Assembly: GCF_963678635.1 (NCBI RefSeq)
Contig: NC_087066.1
Location: 20,059,996 to 20,123,995 of the forward strand
Direction: 5' to 3'
DNA: 64,000 nt
Source of the DNA: Symsagittifera roscoffensis
Taxonomy: Eukaryota; Xenacoelomorpha; Acoela; Convolutidae
Of the stretch, positions 32,356 through 42,968 are shown piece by piece. How positions within the stretch are numbered: the stretch's first letter is position 1; the number at the start of each line of letters is the position of its first letter. The translations under genes and the position numbers were made by a program. The notes below the pieces were generated by a model. That model was not told the DNA's origin. It saw nothing but the letters and a program-made list of their open reading frames with translations, and made no database searches.

Positions 32356-32842
32356 CTACACCAGGCCTCTGTTTCCATCAAAACTCGATGTTCTTATGCT
32401 TTCTTTGAAGTCGGTCGCTAGTGCTGTTTTAAATCTTACATCCGCAGTTATCGCTGTAGCGCACATGCACTTCGTGAGTACAATATCACTGTCTGTCACA
32501 ACAATCATGTTCGAGTAGTAATTTGGTAGTTCAAAATATGACTCAAAATTTTGTCCAAAAGGCGATTTTCTAGGTTTTCCTCTCTCCTTTTCCAGTTCCC
32601 CTGTCTGCCTTGCCAATTTTAAGTTTTTGATCAAAAGAAGGAAATAGACCAGGATCGAGAAGATGGAGGTTGGATTCGGGACCACACAAGGGGCTATCTG
32701 GAGCGATCCAGTTTGGCTCACTGTTTTTGTCGTGACTGATGTATTTGATGCTGGTCTGATCGACATTCTGAATCATCAGGAATGTCTCTTTTGCATCTGC
32801 AGGTAGGTCATGGAGCCATTCGATCACTCGCAAACTTGTCAA
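32356..32842 (-). pseudogene. Frames after the Pol C-terminus, unrecognised
   Basis: Two overlapping minus-strand frames (32842-32570 and 32766-32356) with plausible coding composition (IEWLHDLPADAKETF, ESYFELPNYYSNMIVV). They directly follow the end of pol and are probably one broken gene. Function unknown. Confidence 0.4.
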
Positions 32843-33264
32843 CTCGCAAAATGCAACTGATGCATTTGTTCCACCTCAGATTCGAACTCCATTTCCGGTT
32901 CCGATCGACCGTCGATTGAGGCTGTTTTTGTATCATGGAGTAGGTCGATGTCCTGCGAGACCACTATATCATTCAAACCCACCACTGAGTCCGTCGCGTC
33001 GTCTAGTACAATTCTGTCTACGACATAATCCTCACCGTACGGGTTGCATTTCTTCTTATACCTTCCCCTCTTGCTATGTCGCGTCTCCATGGTCAAGGGA
33101 AAATCAGGTTCTACTTCTTTGTCGACTTCGGTCTGCTCTGGGTTGTTCCAGTCCTCCTCGACATAAGGTAGGGTTTCGTCATTGATCTCTATTCGCTCAG
33201 TTAATTCCAAGTCCAATGGCAGATCACAGTATTCCACCACCCTCATTTCTGTCGTTCTTGTCAC
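32839..33264 (-). pseudogene. Pol C-terminal tail of the degraded Gypsy element
   Basis: 141-codon minus-strand frame, acidic, with an ETRHSKRGRYKKKCNPYG basic patch of the kind seen at the extreme C-terminus of Gypsy Pol after the integrase. It lies 300 bp downstream of the integrase catalytic core. No chromodomain is recognised. Confidence 0.5.
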
Positions 33265-33577
33265 GTGTGCCTGTCTCGTTCACTTCAAAGGCGCGATCCG
33301 CTATCAAGTAGTCATCCTCATGCATGTCAGCTGGGATGCACCAGTCTTCCAATGAGGCATTTTTCTCGTAATGAGCTGCAGTTCAGTGCTCAATCCATGA
33401 AACGACCACTTTGGTGCACTTCAGTTATTTGAAATGGCTATTTCTTCAGCAAATTTTTGGTTCCCTTTGGAGGAGCAACCTCCTGAAAGACCCAGACATA
33501 GTATCCCACCGAGTAAGCTTTGGCAACATCCGAATCTTCTCTTCTGCCTACTTTAGGCCTTCTGCTTTCTTGTCACA

Positions 33578-34275
33578 TCACTTACACACGTTTACGGTAC
33601 TGTTTTCCTTCCCTCGTAAATGATAAATGGACGCTACAAAGAGGTTAAATTCGTGGCCTGTCATCATCATATGTGGGTCGACTCTCGTAGTTGAGTGTTC
33701 AGTACTATTGTACGCGTCCATCACCTGCGGCAAGTGCTTATCCCAGTCGTCCAGGTATCGTGAGCAATAAACCCTCAGCATGGAAACTAGTGTGCGATTT
33801 TGCCGCTCCACCAGGTCATTCGTCTGAGGGTGATAAGTGGTCGAGTGGGCCTGCGCCACTTGCGTCCTTTTCGAGATGAGATCACCGACGAATGCTTCTC
33901 ATTGTCTGACTGGAATATTATCGGGCAGCCGTGTCTAGCAATCCAGACATTTATTAATTGATCACAGGTCTCATCCGCTGATGCTCTCAAGCATGGAATT
34001 GCCTCTGAGTGTTTTGATAAATGATCGATCATTGCCCGCTTTTGATTGTAGCGCGTGGCCGTCATGCAGATGTTCTGATGATCGATTTGCCCAACCTCAT
34101 TGAATTTTGAAGATTCTATCGATTGCAGGAAAAATACCAGCTTTCTGGGGTCCTTGCCGACATGACAAGCATGCAAAAATCTATTCTTCAAGACAGGCCA
34201 TTCAATCCGCTTCTTTATTCGGTTATATATTTTGTCGACACTTTGATGGCCCATCTGGTCGTGTGAGCGAAACAA
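33578..34275 (-). pseudogene. Integrase of the degraded Gypsy element
   Basis: Two overlapping minus-strand frames. The first has the HH part of the zinc motif (SHDQMGHQS) and a degenerate CC part (HACHVGKD), then D-containing GQIDHQN and FQSDNE. The second has YHPQTNDLVERQNRT with the catalytic Glu. All three DDE residues are visible but lie in two frames, so the copy is inactive. Family assignment is secure. Confidence 0.8.
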
Positions 34276-34471
34276 TAACTCAGTTTGGTACAGCTGTGGT
34301 AGTATTAACGAATTTTATTTGTACAAGACTTTGTATTCTTCTTTACGCTTGCAGGCCACAATCCCGTCTTTGTTCAAGTATAAAAAAAATCGCTTCTCTC
34401 GATGTGAAATTGGTTCAGGCTCTTGAGACTATCCTCTTCAGATCTTTTTTTGTCGGGTGCTCCATTTTCTA

Positions 34472-35133
34472 TCATCTCTTTAATATTCTCGTCGTCCTCT
34501 CACTTCGCTGAGCCCTCGAAAGATGCAACAGTCGGTATCTGGCTTTCAAATATGTCTTTATCACATTCAATTGTCCGCTAACTATTTCCGGAGCGTGGGC
34601 ATCGTCCATCAGTTTAGCACACCATATACTTTTCAAAGGTGTCGCATCTTGATCCAAGGGATCCAAATTGGTACGATGGCCACATCCTGCGGAAGTAATC
34701 TAATCGGACGCTTCGACACTGCCATTAACTCAAATTTGTCTGCCGTTCACTGTCCAACCCGTGCTGCTTCCAATCCACTAGTAAGGAATGAATCGCTTTC
34801 TCCGACATGTCTGAAACAAAAGTAAACTCAGACACGTTCCCTCAGGATTGAGACTTCGAACCATCACTCGAGCAAAGTCGCTTTCAGACTTTTTCTTCTT
34901 GTTTCTCAACTCCCCGGACAAACTTCTGTCCCTTGGTCGTCCTGGCATCGACTCCCCGGACAAAGCATCCTGGCCGAGCCCAATTGAGCCCGACTCCACG
35001 GACATTCCCGCATCTCGATTGAATTCCTGAGTTTACTCCCCGGAAAATGTCCTATCTCCGGAGGAACAAAGGAACAATCCGAGCACGGCTCGTACTCATT
35101 TTTTGAATCAAAGGCCTGAACCCTCCTTGACAC
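34472..35133 (-). pseudogene. RNase H-integrase linker with repeated SGE/PGS motifs
   Basis: Minus-strand frames at 35133-34906, 35005-34778 and 34666-34472. The DNA repeats the word TCCGGGGAGT or a close variant four to five times between 34905 and 35055, giving short recurrent Ser-Gly-Glu or Pro-Gly-Ser motifs in the peptide. The position between RNase H and integrase fits an extended linker. One more copy of the DNA word occurs near 29040. Confidence 0.5.
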
Positions 35134-35407
35134 ACTGGATTTCAGTTCAACACTGACTCCCTAAGTGAGCTGAGGGCTGCTCAGTTGTTGGCGTTCAACG
35201 TATGGTGTTCTCAAAAGGACATTCACCAGCTGCTTCACTATTGATTGGGTATCCCGTTGAACATCTCGACTCCGAACCGCTACCAGGCCCTTCTCTGTTT
35301 TTTTTTCTGTGATTGTCAGCCTCTGCATAGTTTCCATCCATTCAGGATCCTTTCAACTTGTCTGTCAAGCAGATCTCGGAGCTTTTGCATGACCTCCGAT
35401 GCTACGC

Positions 35408-36049
35408 TCACCGTTTTTTTTTCAGCAGAGATATACTATTGATCATTAGACTGGTAAGTTCTTGTTGTACCAGTTTGGAGCGCACTAACAAGTCCAATGG
35501 AACCGGATCAACCTTTGCCAACACAATCATCTCGGCAGCTCTTTCAGTAGGAATTTCGGGGTGTCCTAGTATTGGATTCCCCGACTTGTCAAGCCATCTG
35601 GTGAGTGGAAGCTTGTCATAGGTGTCTTTGTCCAGAAAAGAAAAACCATCCTTAATCTCTGCCTGGTCCAATCTCTCATGAAACTCCGTCTTTTTACTTA
35701 GGTTGTCGGTATTCTTGTGTTTGTCACATGTTCGGTGCTCTATAATCATATGGTAGCCATCCATGCGTACAATCCAGCGACCGATATAGCTCTGATCCGA
35801 CGAATAAGTTTTCAGCCAAGCGAGAGCTCGATTGTCTAAGCGCAACCTAAAGGGAGCACTCCCTAAGTAGGCAGTAGGCTCTATACTTCTTCACAAAAGT
35901 GATTACAGAGAACATCTCCGCTTTCGGTGCAAAATATTCATCTCGGTGTCGCTTAGAACTTTGCTCCCATTAGCTATGGTTTGGAGAAAATCTTCTCAAT
36001 CCACTCTTGTTCTTGCTGGAGTACACCCGAGATAGCGACTACAGATGCG
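35408..36049 (-). pseudogene. RNase H domain, downstream part
   Basis: Reading leftward from the Polinton edge, the frame resumes at once with SVVAISGVLQQEQEW, the RNase H segment expected after the TDAS motif, then breaks. The frame 35845-35408 continues with LDNRALAWLKTYS, RWIVRMDGYHMIIEH and DNLSKKTEF, typical of the end of Gypsy RNase H. The missing first residues of the domain are at the right edge of the insert (57713 onward). Confidence 0.85.
36044..36049. repeat. Left target-site duplication GATGCG
   Basis: Six bases directly abutting the left inverted repeat, identical to 57707-57712. Six-base duplications are the rule for Maverick/Polinton integration. Confidence 0.93.
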
Positions 36050-36605
36050 AGTAGTAGAAGAGTGAGCAAGAGTGGGTGGGGGGGGGGGGGTGTCGATGGG
36101 GGAGGTGTAATAACTCTATACCCAGCTATGTTTTAACATTGGGTATAGAGTCTAAAAATTTATTAGGATATGGAATACCAATGGTAAGGTTTCATGGTTT
36201 GTGTGATGGTAAGATAATGGTAAGAAAAACTGTTTTTTTTTGGATTTTGTGTGGAAATGTCTATTTTTTTAGCAAAAATTTCAGCGCTCGTTATCTAACG
36301 GTTAAATTTTACTAACTAATTACGTGTAGGTTGTGGAATTAAAGTTATGTAATTAGTTTTTGTGATACATGGTAAGTCACTGGTAAGAGTTTTTGGGCAA
36401 AAAATTGATATTTTTTATTTTTTTAAAAAAAAAAAATTCAATTTTTAGATTTTCTTGTTTTTTGAAACATCTACTCAAACCAATGCTAAAACCTACTGAA
36501 ACTTCGATAGAAGACAATTTATTGAGAGAAAAAAATTAAATTACAGAGAAATCTTAAAAATCATTGCATCGTATTTGAGTTTTACCGCAACTTTATGATA
36601 AAACA
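36050..36605 (+). repeat. Left terminal inverted repeat
   Basis: It matches the reverse complement of 57150-57706 with substitutions and indels (AGTAGTAGAAGAGTGAGC, then a run of 13-16 G, ATATGGAATAC, TTTTGTGTGGAAATGTCTA, TACATGGTAAGTCACTGG). The poly-G run begins about 25 bp from the end in both arms. Similarity fades after GCATCGTAT at ~36575. Confidence 0.9.
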
Positions 36606-36699
36606 CAAACAAAAAACTGCTTCGTACAAAAAATTAATACCTTCCATAACGTGTTATAAATTTATTAAATTGCATGAGTTCTTATAAGTTCAATGGTTT

Positions 36700-39600
36700 T
36701 GCATGAAATCCATCAGTTTTCAATAGCTTCGTCCTTTTTTTGTCTGTTTATAAATGGCCACCATTTGATTTATAGTTCTGAATCCTCTGATTGTAGATGT
36801 GAGATTAACTGCTTTATCGAGAACTCTCCTGAACTTTGCCATGGGTTCATCTCCAGAATCTTCTAGAACTCGTTCCTTCAAACCTTTGCTGCTGAATTTG
36901 AACTTGTCTGACTTGTTGTCATAGCAGCAATAAGTTTTGCTACACAAACATTGCATTTCTGTGCACCTAAATTCTTCTTTTAAAAGCCCCGACTCCCGCT
37001 TATCATGCTTTTTATGGATAATGCAACACGTTTGAGGGAAGAAATTAGATTTTGCATCGGCTTTGGAAGACTCTCTGCAGTAATTTTACCTCATTTTATA
37101 CCAAACGTCTTTTTTTTCTGGTTGGATACAGTCGTATAAGTTTTCTTCAGCAAGTGCCAAGTAAAGTGAGTCTGTATCCATCTCCGACTCTTCAAATTTA
37201 TTTAAATCACAGAATTTAATAACATCGCCTCATACAAGTCTTTTTCAACTGTATTTAGTCTTTTGAACAACGGCTCATTGATTGCTTTATGAGTTTTTTT
37301 TTCATCGTTCAGATATTTTGTGATTGTATGCCTGGATCTATCCATGATCTGATATCCATCGGAGGAATTGCCTAAGATCTTCATAGTTTCTGCTACAACA
37401 CCTGACAAAGGGTTCTCATCTTCCTCTCTTCTCGCATTAACCACTGATTGAACGAAAATTATGAAACATTCTTTTGGAGTATACTGAACCAAACGGTAAA
37501 TTTTGGTGCACTGCAAGCCAAGCTCCAAATAAAAGTTGAACAGATGAGTTATAACTGTTCCATTTTCTAGCTTGAAACTGGATATCAGCATTCTCTGAGG
37601 ATGTTTTAACATTTCATTCTCGATTGCATATTTCTTCATGTAGTCTCCAATATCGTTTTTTCCAACCACTGTGTTTTTGAAAATTGGAGGAAAGTTGGCA
37701 AATTCTGATTTTAGCTGATTTGGAACAACTAAATTGCATAGAACCGAGCCCAAAAAGTGATCCATCTTTTATTTTGGTTAGATGGGAGTCGGTAGAAAGA
37801 AATCGTTTATAGGAAAGTGGGCTGTGACGTGATTTTTGATCTTGTCAATGGTTTTGAAAGTTTCCCACCAGTCACATTCCCACATTTCTTCAACTTGGTA
37901 TCCTTTCTCTTTTATGTATTCCCGTCTCATGTTATCCATCTCTCTCTTCTTATTACCTTGTTCAATATCCTGATCTGTTAAGGAGGGATGAGCTTCTTGA
38001 CAAGAACAGAAGTTGTAGTAACATCCTGTTGCTTCGAACACTGTCTTACAGTGATCACAATTACCGTCCACAATGAAACAGTCAATTTTCTTCTGTTTTC
38101 CAGATGAAAAAAGCTCTCCATTTTGTATTCTGGTCTTGTTTCCTGGTAGAAAGACATGACCATATTCTCAAAGTTGCAAGTTCCGGTATGTCTACTCTTG
38201 AATTTCTGCATATCAGTGCCAAACTTCCATCTCGTGTACAGTCCTCTTGGCATATTTTGACACATTGAGAAAGGGTAAAGCTGGCTTGCATCAATTCCAA
38301 CGATCGATTTACAAACATTCGATGAGTTTTTGATAAATGTTTCATCAACTACAGCTTTTCGAGTAAAAACAATGGAAGGTCCACCAGTCATGTCTTCTCC
38401 AATTTTTTCACACAAATCTTTATCACTTTCAGGGCTAAAACTTGTAATTTATAGATTTGTGTATACATATGTTTGCTTGATTTGGAAGTGAACATTCAAA
38501 TTTCAACATACCAATTCCTTTGTTATGATAAAACTGAATCATTTTTTGCATTGCTTCCAGGGTTGGAACCAGATCTTTGTTATTGCACTACTTCAAAAAA
38601 TCTTTGAACACTGTCATTCCGTTTTTATTCCAAGTTTCTTGTGATTAATTGTAAGTTTACAATCCAGATGGAGGAACAGTCTTGATCTGAAACTTTTTTA
38701 GTGCTTGTTGTTTGTCAAGCCCTTTGTTTCTTAGCTTCTCATAATCAACGAAGTATGTATCTAGAGGATTATTGTTTCTATGCTCACGGTGTCAATCGGG
38801 AAATCAAATTTGTCTGGGTTATCAAACCACTCATAGGGAAAGAATTTTTTCGTTTCGCTAGCTTTATAGGCTTTGAAAAAAGAGTCCAGAGTTGTTGCTC
38901 CACCCAAAAATTTCATTATGTCAAGAAGTTGTACATCTCCAATCTTGAAAGATATAAAATCATTTGCTTTTTTAATGACTGAGGTTTCTCGTTCTTGATC
39001 GCAAATAAAATAAGGGATTAGGTAGGACTTGATCAATTTTAAATCATATCTACCGCTGTTAAATCCAAAAACAGGTAAATTATTTAGATAACTCTCCAGA
39101 TGTTGTTTCAAGCCAATGATTTGACTTTTGTGAATTCTCAAATATTGTGCTCACATGTCTGCTTCTTGCGAATCTTCAATGCATTCATCTTTGTACTCGA
39201 ATTGGTTACTTAAATAATTTTTACCTCGTTCGTTTAGCTGATCAAAGATCGTTTACAATCTTTCCTTGACAGCTAATAAAACATTTTGGAATTTTGTTCT
39301 CATCTCCAGCCTAATTTTCTCAGCCAACAGCTCAAGGTTACTTACAAAGTCAATTCTCAAGTCCTGTGGATCCATATTGTACAAAAAGATGGGTTCATCA
39401 ATCAGATTTGATGATAAGAGACTGAATTTGGAACATGTTTTCCAATCCAGGTTGTAGCTTGTGTTTCTTTTATTTCCTCTGTAGGAACACAAACCGACTC
39501 AAATCGAAAATTGCTAGGTTAATAAAAAAAATTGTTATCTTCAGAAACTGGAATATTGAATCCTTCTAGTTTTTCAAACAAGGTTTCTCAAAGCTTATAC

Positions 39601-40852
39601 ACGTTCTTTGGGTAAATATGTCGAACTCGATCTCTACAAATCATAAGATGTCTGTTTAGGTTGTTTGATCTGTTGAAAAAACAGTCTTAGCTGGGACATC
39701 GAAAGTAATTGAAGAAAGAATCAATATCGTTTGTTTGAATGATTTGATTGTTACATCTCAGTAATTTGACTGTTTTATCAAGTATTCCAATACTTCGTCG
39801 AGCTAGTTCTTCTACATATTCACCTTCTTCGATATCGAATAAGTATATAAAGATTTTTTTTGTACAATTTCCTGAATAACAGGTAAATCTTCTACTGAAA
39901 CTCCCCGAAAATTTTTGGGATCATAACCAGACTTTTTTATGATTTCTGTAAATTATCTAGAAGTGTGAGAGTCGAGATCATTGTGTTCGTTCATGTACAT
40001 TGCCAATGCGCGGAAAAGACACAAATGATCTTTGCATGCTTCCTTGTTTTTGTTAGATAAAAGACAGTTCATTTGCGTATGTCGTAGTAAAGGTTCGGGT
40101 AAGACAGAATCTGGACATCCCATTGGGATGTTTGTCAGCAAAGCAGCAAAAATTGTAACATTTGTGATCAATTTGAGTCTCCATTTTGTGTTCTGACGTT
40201 CTTGGGTACGTTGCTTCAAAATATCAAGTTTTTCCCACTTTTCCTTGAATTGATATCAAATCTGCTTTACTACATAGCAAATCGGATTTTTCAAGCAAAG
40301 AATTGTTTTCATGGAGGTAAAAAAATCGGTATTCACCAGTTTCAATATTTCGAAGAACAAAACCCAGAGCAATGTTGATTTCAACGCCAGAATCCAGCTT
40401 GTTGAAGACTTCATCAAATTTTTCATTAATTTTTTTTAGTAGGTAACTTGGACATTTGGAAGTTAAATACCTTATGTCTACCATTTTCCATCTCCGTATC
40501 CACCAGAAAATGTTTACAAGCATTAATTTTCTCCTTCCCTTTTTTAACAATCTTCCCCGTTTTCCTCTACAATCTTGCTCAAGCCCGCTATAGTATCACT
40601 GGGTTTCCGTTGTTTTGCTCCATGTTCCTTTCTCCGATGTTGTTGGAGAGAGGAGTATCTTGGGAAATCTTGTTTGCAAGAAGGAAAAATTTTCGACTGC
40701 TTCAAAGTTGAAGGTGCATGTTTCTTTGCCTTAGAATAGTTCATTTCTTGTTGATTGTAAGTGGAATATTCACAATCAGGACAAGAAATAACTCCTTTAG
40801 CACATCTTTTTTGATGTCGAACTGCTTTCTGGCGAAAAAACACAGTCTCCAC
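36700..40852 (-). pseudogene. Protein-primed DNA polymerase B (pPolB) of the Polinton, broken
   Basis: Minus strand. The N-terminus (40852-40544) has Cys/His motifs (CPDCEYSTYN and CKQDFPRYSSLQQHRRKEH). Exonuclease region with GFNSGRYDLKLIK (~39060). Motif A DASQLYPFSM (~38300). Motif B region ILGNSSDGYQIM (~37370), where the usual Tyr before Gly is Asp. Motif C MDTDSLYLAL (~37160). The C-terminal Cys-rich CLCSKTYCC segment is at 36955-36925. The reading frame breaks at least ten times, and a deletion sits between motifs B and C. Length and order fit Polinton polymerases of ~1200-1300 aa. It was transcribed away from the accessory block, with the CRE cluster ~270-350 bp upstream of its start. 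Confidence 0.9.
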
Positions 40853-41118
40853 ACTTTACATCCTCGTTTTGGTTAAGTACAGGCATTATCTAAAAAACTT
40901 GCGACTTCAGAAATGTTCCAAAATTAAAAGTTTAAAGTACCAATTGAATGAAAATACTTACTTTTTTCTTTTCGCGAAGTAACAAATTGTAATGTTTGAA
41001 GTGAAAATCAACTAATTGTTTCTGATTGGCAAACAAAATGAATGATTCAACCCAATAAATTAAGTATATTTATACTAACAATGACATGATTGCCTATGCA
41101 AATATCCTTTTATGGTAA

Positions 41119-41198
41119 TGACGTCATTCTTTGAAAAGAATTGACGTCACCAACCACACAATTTTTCTTTTATGGTAATGACGTCATCGCTTACGTCA
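41119..41198. promoter_or_regulatory. CRE/ATF site cluster, block 1
   Basis: Three perfect TGACGTCA palindromes (41119-41126, 41142-41149, 41179-41186) and a TTACGTCA variant (41191-41198) within 80 bp. They lie between the polymerase (minus strand, start 40852) and the first accessory ORF (plus strand), so they could drive both. A CCAAT element follows at ~41239. TGACGTCA is the consensus site of CREB/ATF bZIP factors. Confidence 0.75.
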
Positions 41199-41271
41199 TT
41201 TCTTCGAAAATTCTAGAATTTTCCAGAAAAATTTTCAACCAATCAGAACTAAACAGTTTCTAGACACAACT

Positions 41272-41565
41272 TTGAAACAAAAAATATTCATTTTTGAAAA
41301 ATGTCAATTAAAAAACATTTTGGTTTCCACAAGAAAAAAAAAACAAAATATTCCGTGTGATTTCCTTATTGATGAAATAGATGTAAATTCTTTCTTTTTT
41401 CACAATTTTTTGGTTGTTTATGTTGTCCAAAATAGAGTTTTCCGAATAAGTAAAGGGCTTTTTAGGGAAACCTACTCTATCGAAGAGTTTGCTTTTGATC
41501 CACATATTGCGTATCAAAGCTATAAGCTTACTGCTGAGTTATACCTGACTAGAAAATTTTTTTAA
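41272..41565 (+). CDS. Accessory ORF A, block 1 (unrecognised)
   Basis: The frame opens at TTG 41272 with no in-frame ATG; an ATG at 41301 is one base out of register here but in register in block 2. It encodes a basic start, then CDFLIDEIDV, SFFFHNFLVVYVV, SKGLFRETYS and HIAYQSYKLTAELYL. The frame is kept in block 2 with mostly silent or conservative changes, suggesting past coding use. It ends at TAA 41563 and the next phase continues as frame A2. No family recognised. Confidence 0.5.
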   Translation: MKQKIFIFEKCQLKNILVSTRKKKQNIPCDFLIDEIDVNSFFFHNFLVVYVVQNRVFRISKGLFRETYSIEEFAFDPHIAYQSYKLTAELYLTRKFF

Positions 41566-41572
41566 ATATTTT

Positions 41573-41854
41573 AGAAAGTTTGAAGGGAATGAAAAATTGT
41601 CCGACAATATTTCAAAGATTCTTTTTATTTACTACCCAACTTCCAAATTTGTCAAAACTCCCCAGCAAAGTTCTTTATTCCTCCATTTCTTTAAAGAATT
41701 TCAAAGTTCAGAATCTTGCATGATCAGGTTCAGAATCAGATTTCCACAGATTTGCTTTGAAAAATTCATCAACTTTGAGTTATCCTCTCAAATCTACATC
41801 AAAATAAAAGAACTTGACTATCTATTCAAAAATCAGCAATTTCTCATCAACTAA
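41573..41854 (+). CDS. Accessory frame A2, block 1 (continuation of ORF A in the +1 phase)
   Basis: Open from RKFEG-type codons after the ORF A stop through YYPTSKFVKTPQQSS, CMIRFRIRFP and FEKFINFELSSQIYIK to TAA 41852. No ATG near its start, so it is probably the second half of ORF A reached by a frameshift or short intron. Conserved in block 2. Confidence 0.5.
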   Translation, partial: RKFEGNEKLSDNISKILFIYYPTSKFVKTPQQSSLFLHFFKEFQSSESCMIRFRIRFPQICFEKFINFELSSQIYIKIKELDYLFKNQQFLIN

Positions 41855-41877
41855 ATACAAAAAACTTAATTAACTAG

Positions 41878-42018
41878 ATGAGAAGACTTGCAGAGATGCT
41901 CTTTTTATTAATTTTTCCCCTATCGTTACTTATATCGGCAATATTTCTTATTTTTACAGCAAACAAAATTATTTTTTTGCGATTGCTCTTGTGTCATTTT
42001 TTAATTTGGAAGATTTAA
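41878..42018 (+). CDS. Accessory ORF B, block 1: 46-aa hydrophobic peptide
   Basis: ATG 41878. It begins MRRLAEMLFLLIF with one membrane segment over residues ~8-27; the second half in this copy reads FLRLLLCHFLIWKI because a T run is one base shorter than in block 2. The equivalent frame is open in all four blocks. The TTTTTACAG inside it also resembles a 3' splice site, so an intronic origin of the frame cannot be excluded. Confidence 0.45.
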   Translation: MRRLAEMLFLLIFPLSLLISAIFLIFTANKIIFLRLLLCHFLIWKI

Positions 42019-42043
42019 GTCCTTAAAAGGTAATCTTTTGTCT

Positions 42044-42230
42044 GATTGGATACGACAACTAGAACAAAAATGAACATTTTTGTGTTTGGAAACGACAATG
42101 ATTAAAAGTACCCAAAATGGAGCTTTGTTTCCGATTGGACATGATTTTTCTACAAGATATCCATAAAAGGAAAATAGAAACCGATCGGACACGACTACAA
42201 TCCAAATAAAAAAAATCCATTCTGATTGGT
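42044..42230 (+). promoter_or_regulatory. Five-site GATTGGAYACGAC array, block 1
   Basis: Sites at 42044 (GATTGGATACGAC), 42084 (GTTTGGAAACGAC), 42133 (GATTGGACATGAT), 42183 (GATCGGACACGAC) and 42224 (GATTGGTTAAACC), spaced 40-50 bp. The GATTGG core is a reverse CCAAT box. It sits ~300 bp upstream of ORF C in the same orientation. Confidence 0.65.
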
Positions 42231-42525
42231 TAAACCCATAGATTCGAGTTGAAGGTACCCCTCTCTTAAGCAAAAATTATTTTTTTTTCAACTTAACTAC
42301 CGTCAACTACCTCCTCTCTCAGCTCTAAATACTTCAACTTCAACTTAACTTCCGTCAACTAACTCCCTCTCAACTTTAAATTTTGTTTTTAATCTGAATT
42401 TTTTACTTATTCAGCTTCCCTCGCAACTTATTGCTCAAAATGATCTTATGTTCTCGGTAGAATTTTCGGCTGATTTAGTACAAGTCCAAGGGTGAGAAAC
42501 AGTTGGTGGAGTTTTTCTGGCACGA

Positions 42526-42968
42526 ATGGACATCCAAATACAAGTCTGGCACATGGTGGAGGTGACGCGCAGGGATTTCAACGAACACCATATAACGCAA
42601 GTACCCATGACAGATAACCAACTTGGAGAAATGCAATTGCTGAGCATGTGGGAATGAACTACCCGGAAACTCCTGACTCTAGATATGTGGCTCAACCATT
42701 CGACGATTTCCTCTTTTCTTGGGAAGAGGGATCTATGGACAACCCAATTACCATCGAAGAGGATGAGGGGTTCTCTGAGCCAAGGACTCCAGTCCACGAA
42801 CCACCCAAACAGCCATCGGTGATGGAGGTAAGACCAGCGCTCCATTGAGAACTTGCAAAATTTTGAGAACTGGTTGTTGTCTTGTGTTTTGTAATTTAGT
42901 TTCTTTGCATCTAATAATTTTATTTTAAAGAGACAGGAAAACAGAGATAAAGTACGAGATCATAGACA
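42526..42968 (+). CDS. Accessory ORF C, block 1: spliced gene with an acidic segment, frameshifted
   Basis: ATG 42526 opens a frame beginning MDIQIQVWHMVEVTRRDF that stops at TGA ~42655. A second phase (ATG 42648) encodes a strongly acidic stretch (PFDDFLFSWEEGSMDNP, ITIEEDEGF, PRTPVHEPP) and reaches a perfect donor GAG/GTAAGA at 42828. A 104 bp intron ends at TTTTAAAG 42931, and a basic exon follows (RQENRDKVRDHR) that runs into the duplication junction. The acidic, aromatic-rich segment is reminiscent of activation domains; that is inference only. Confidence 0.5.
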
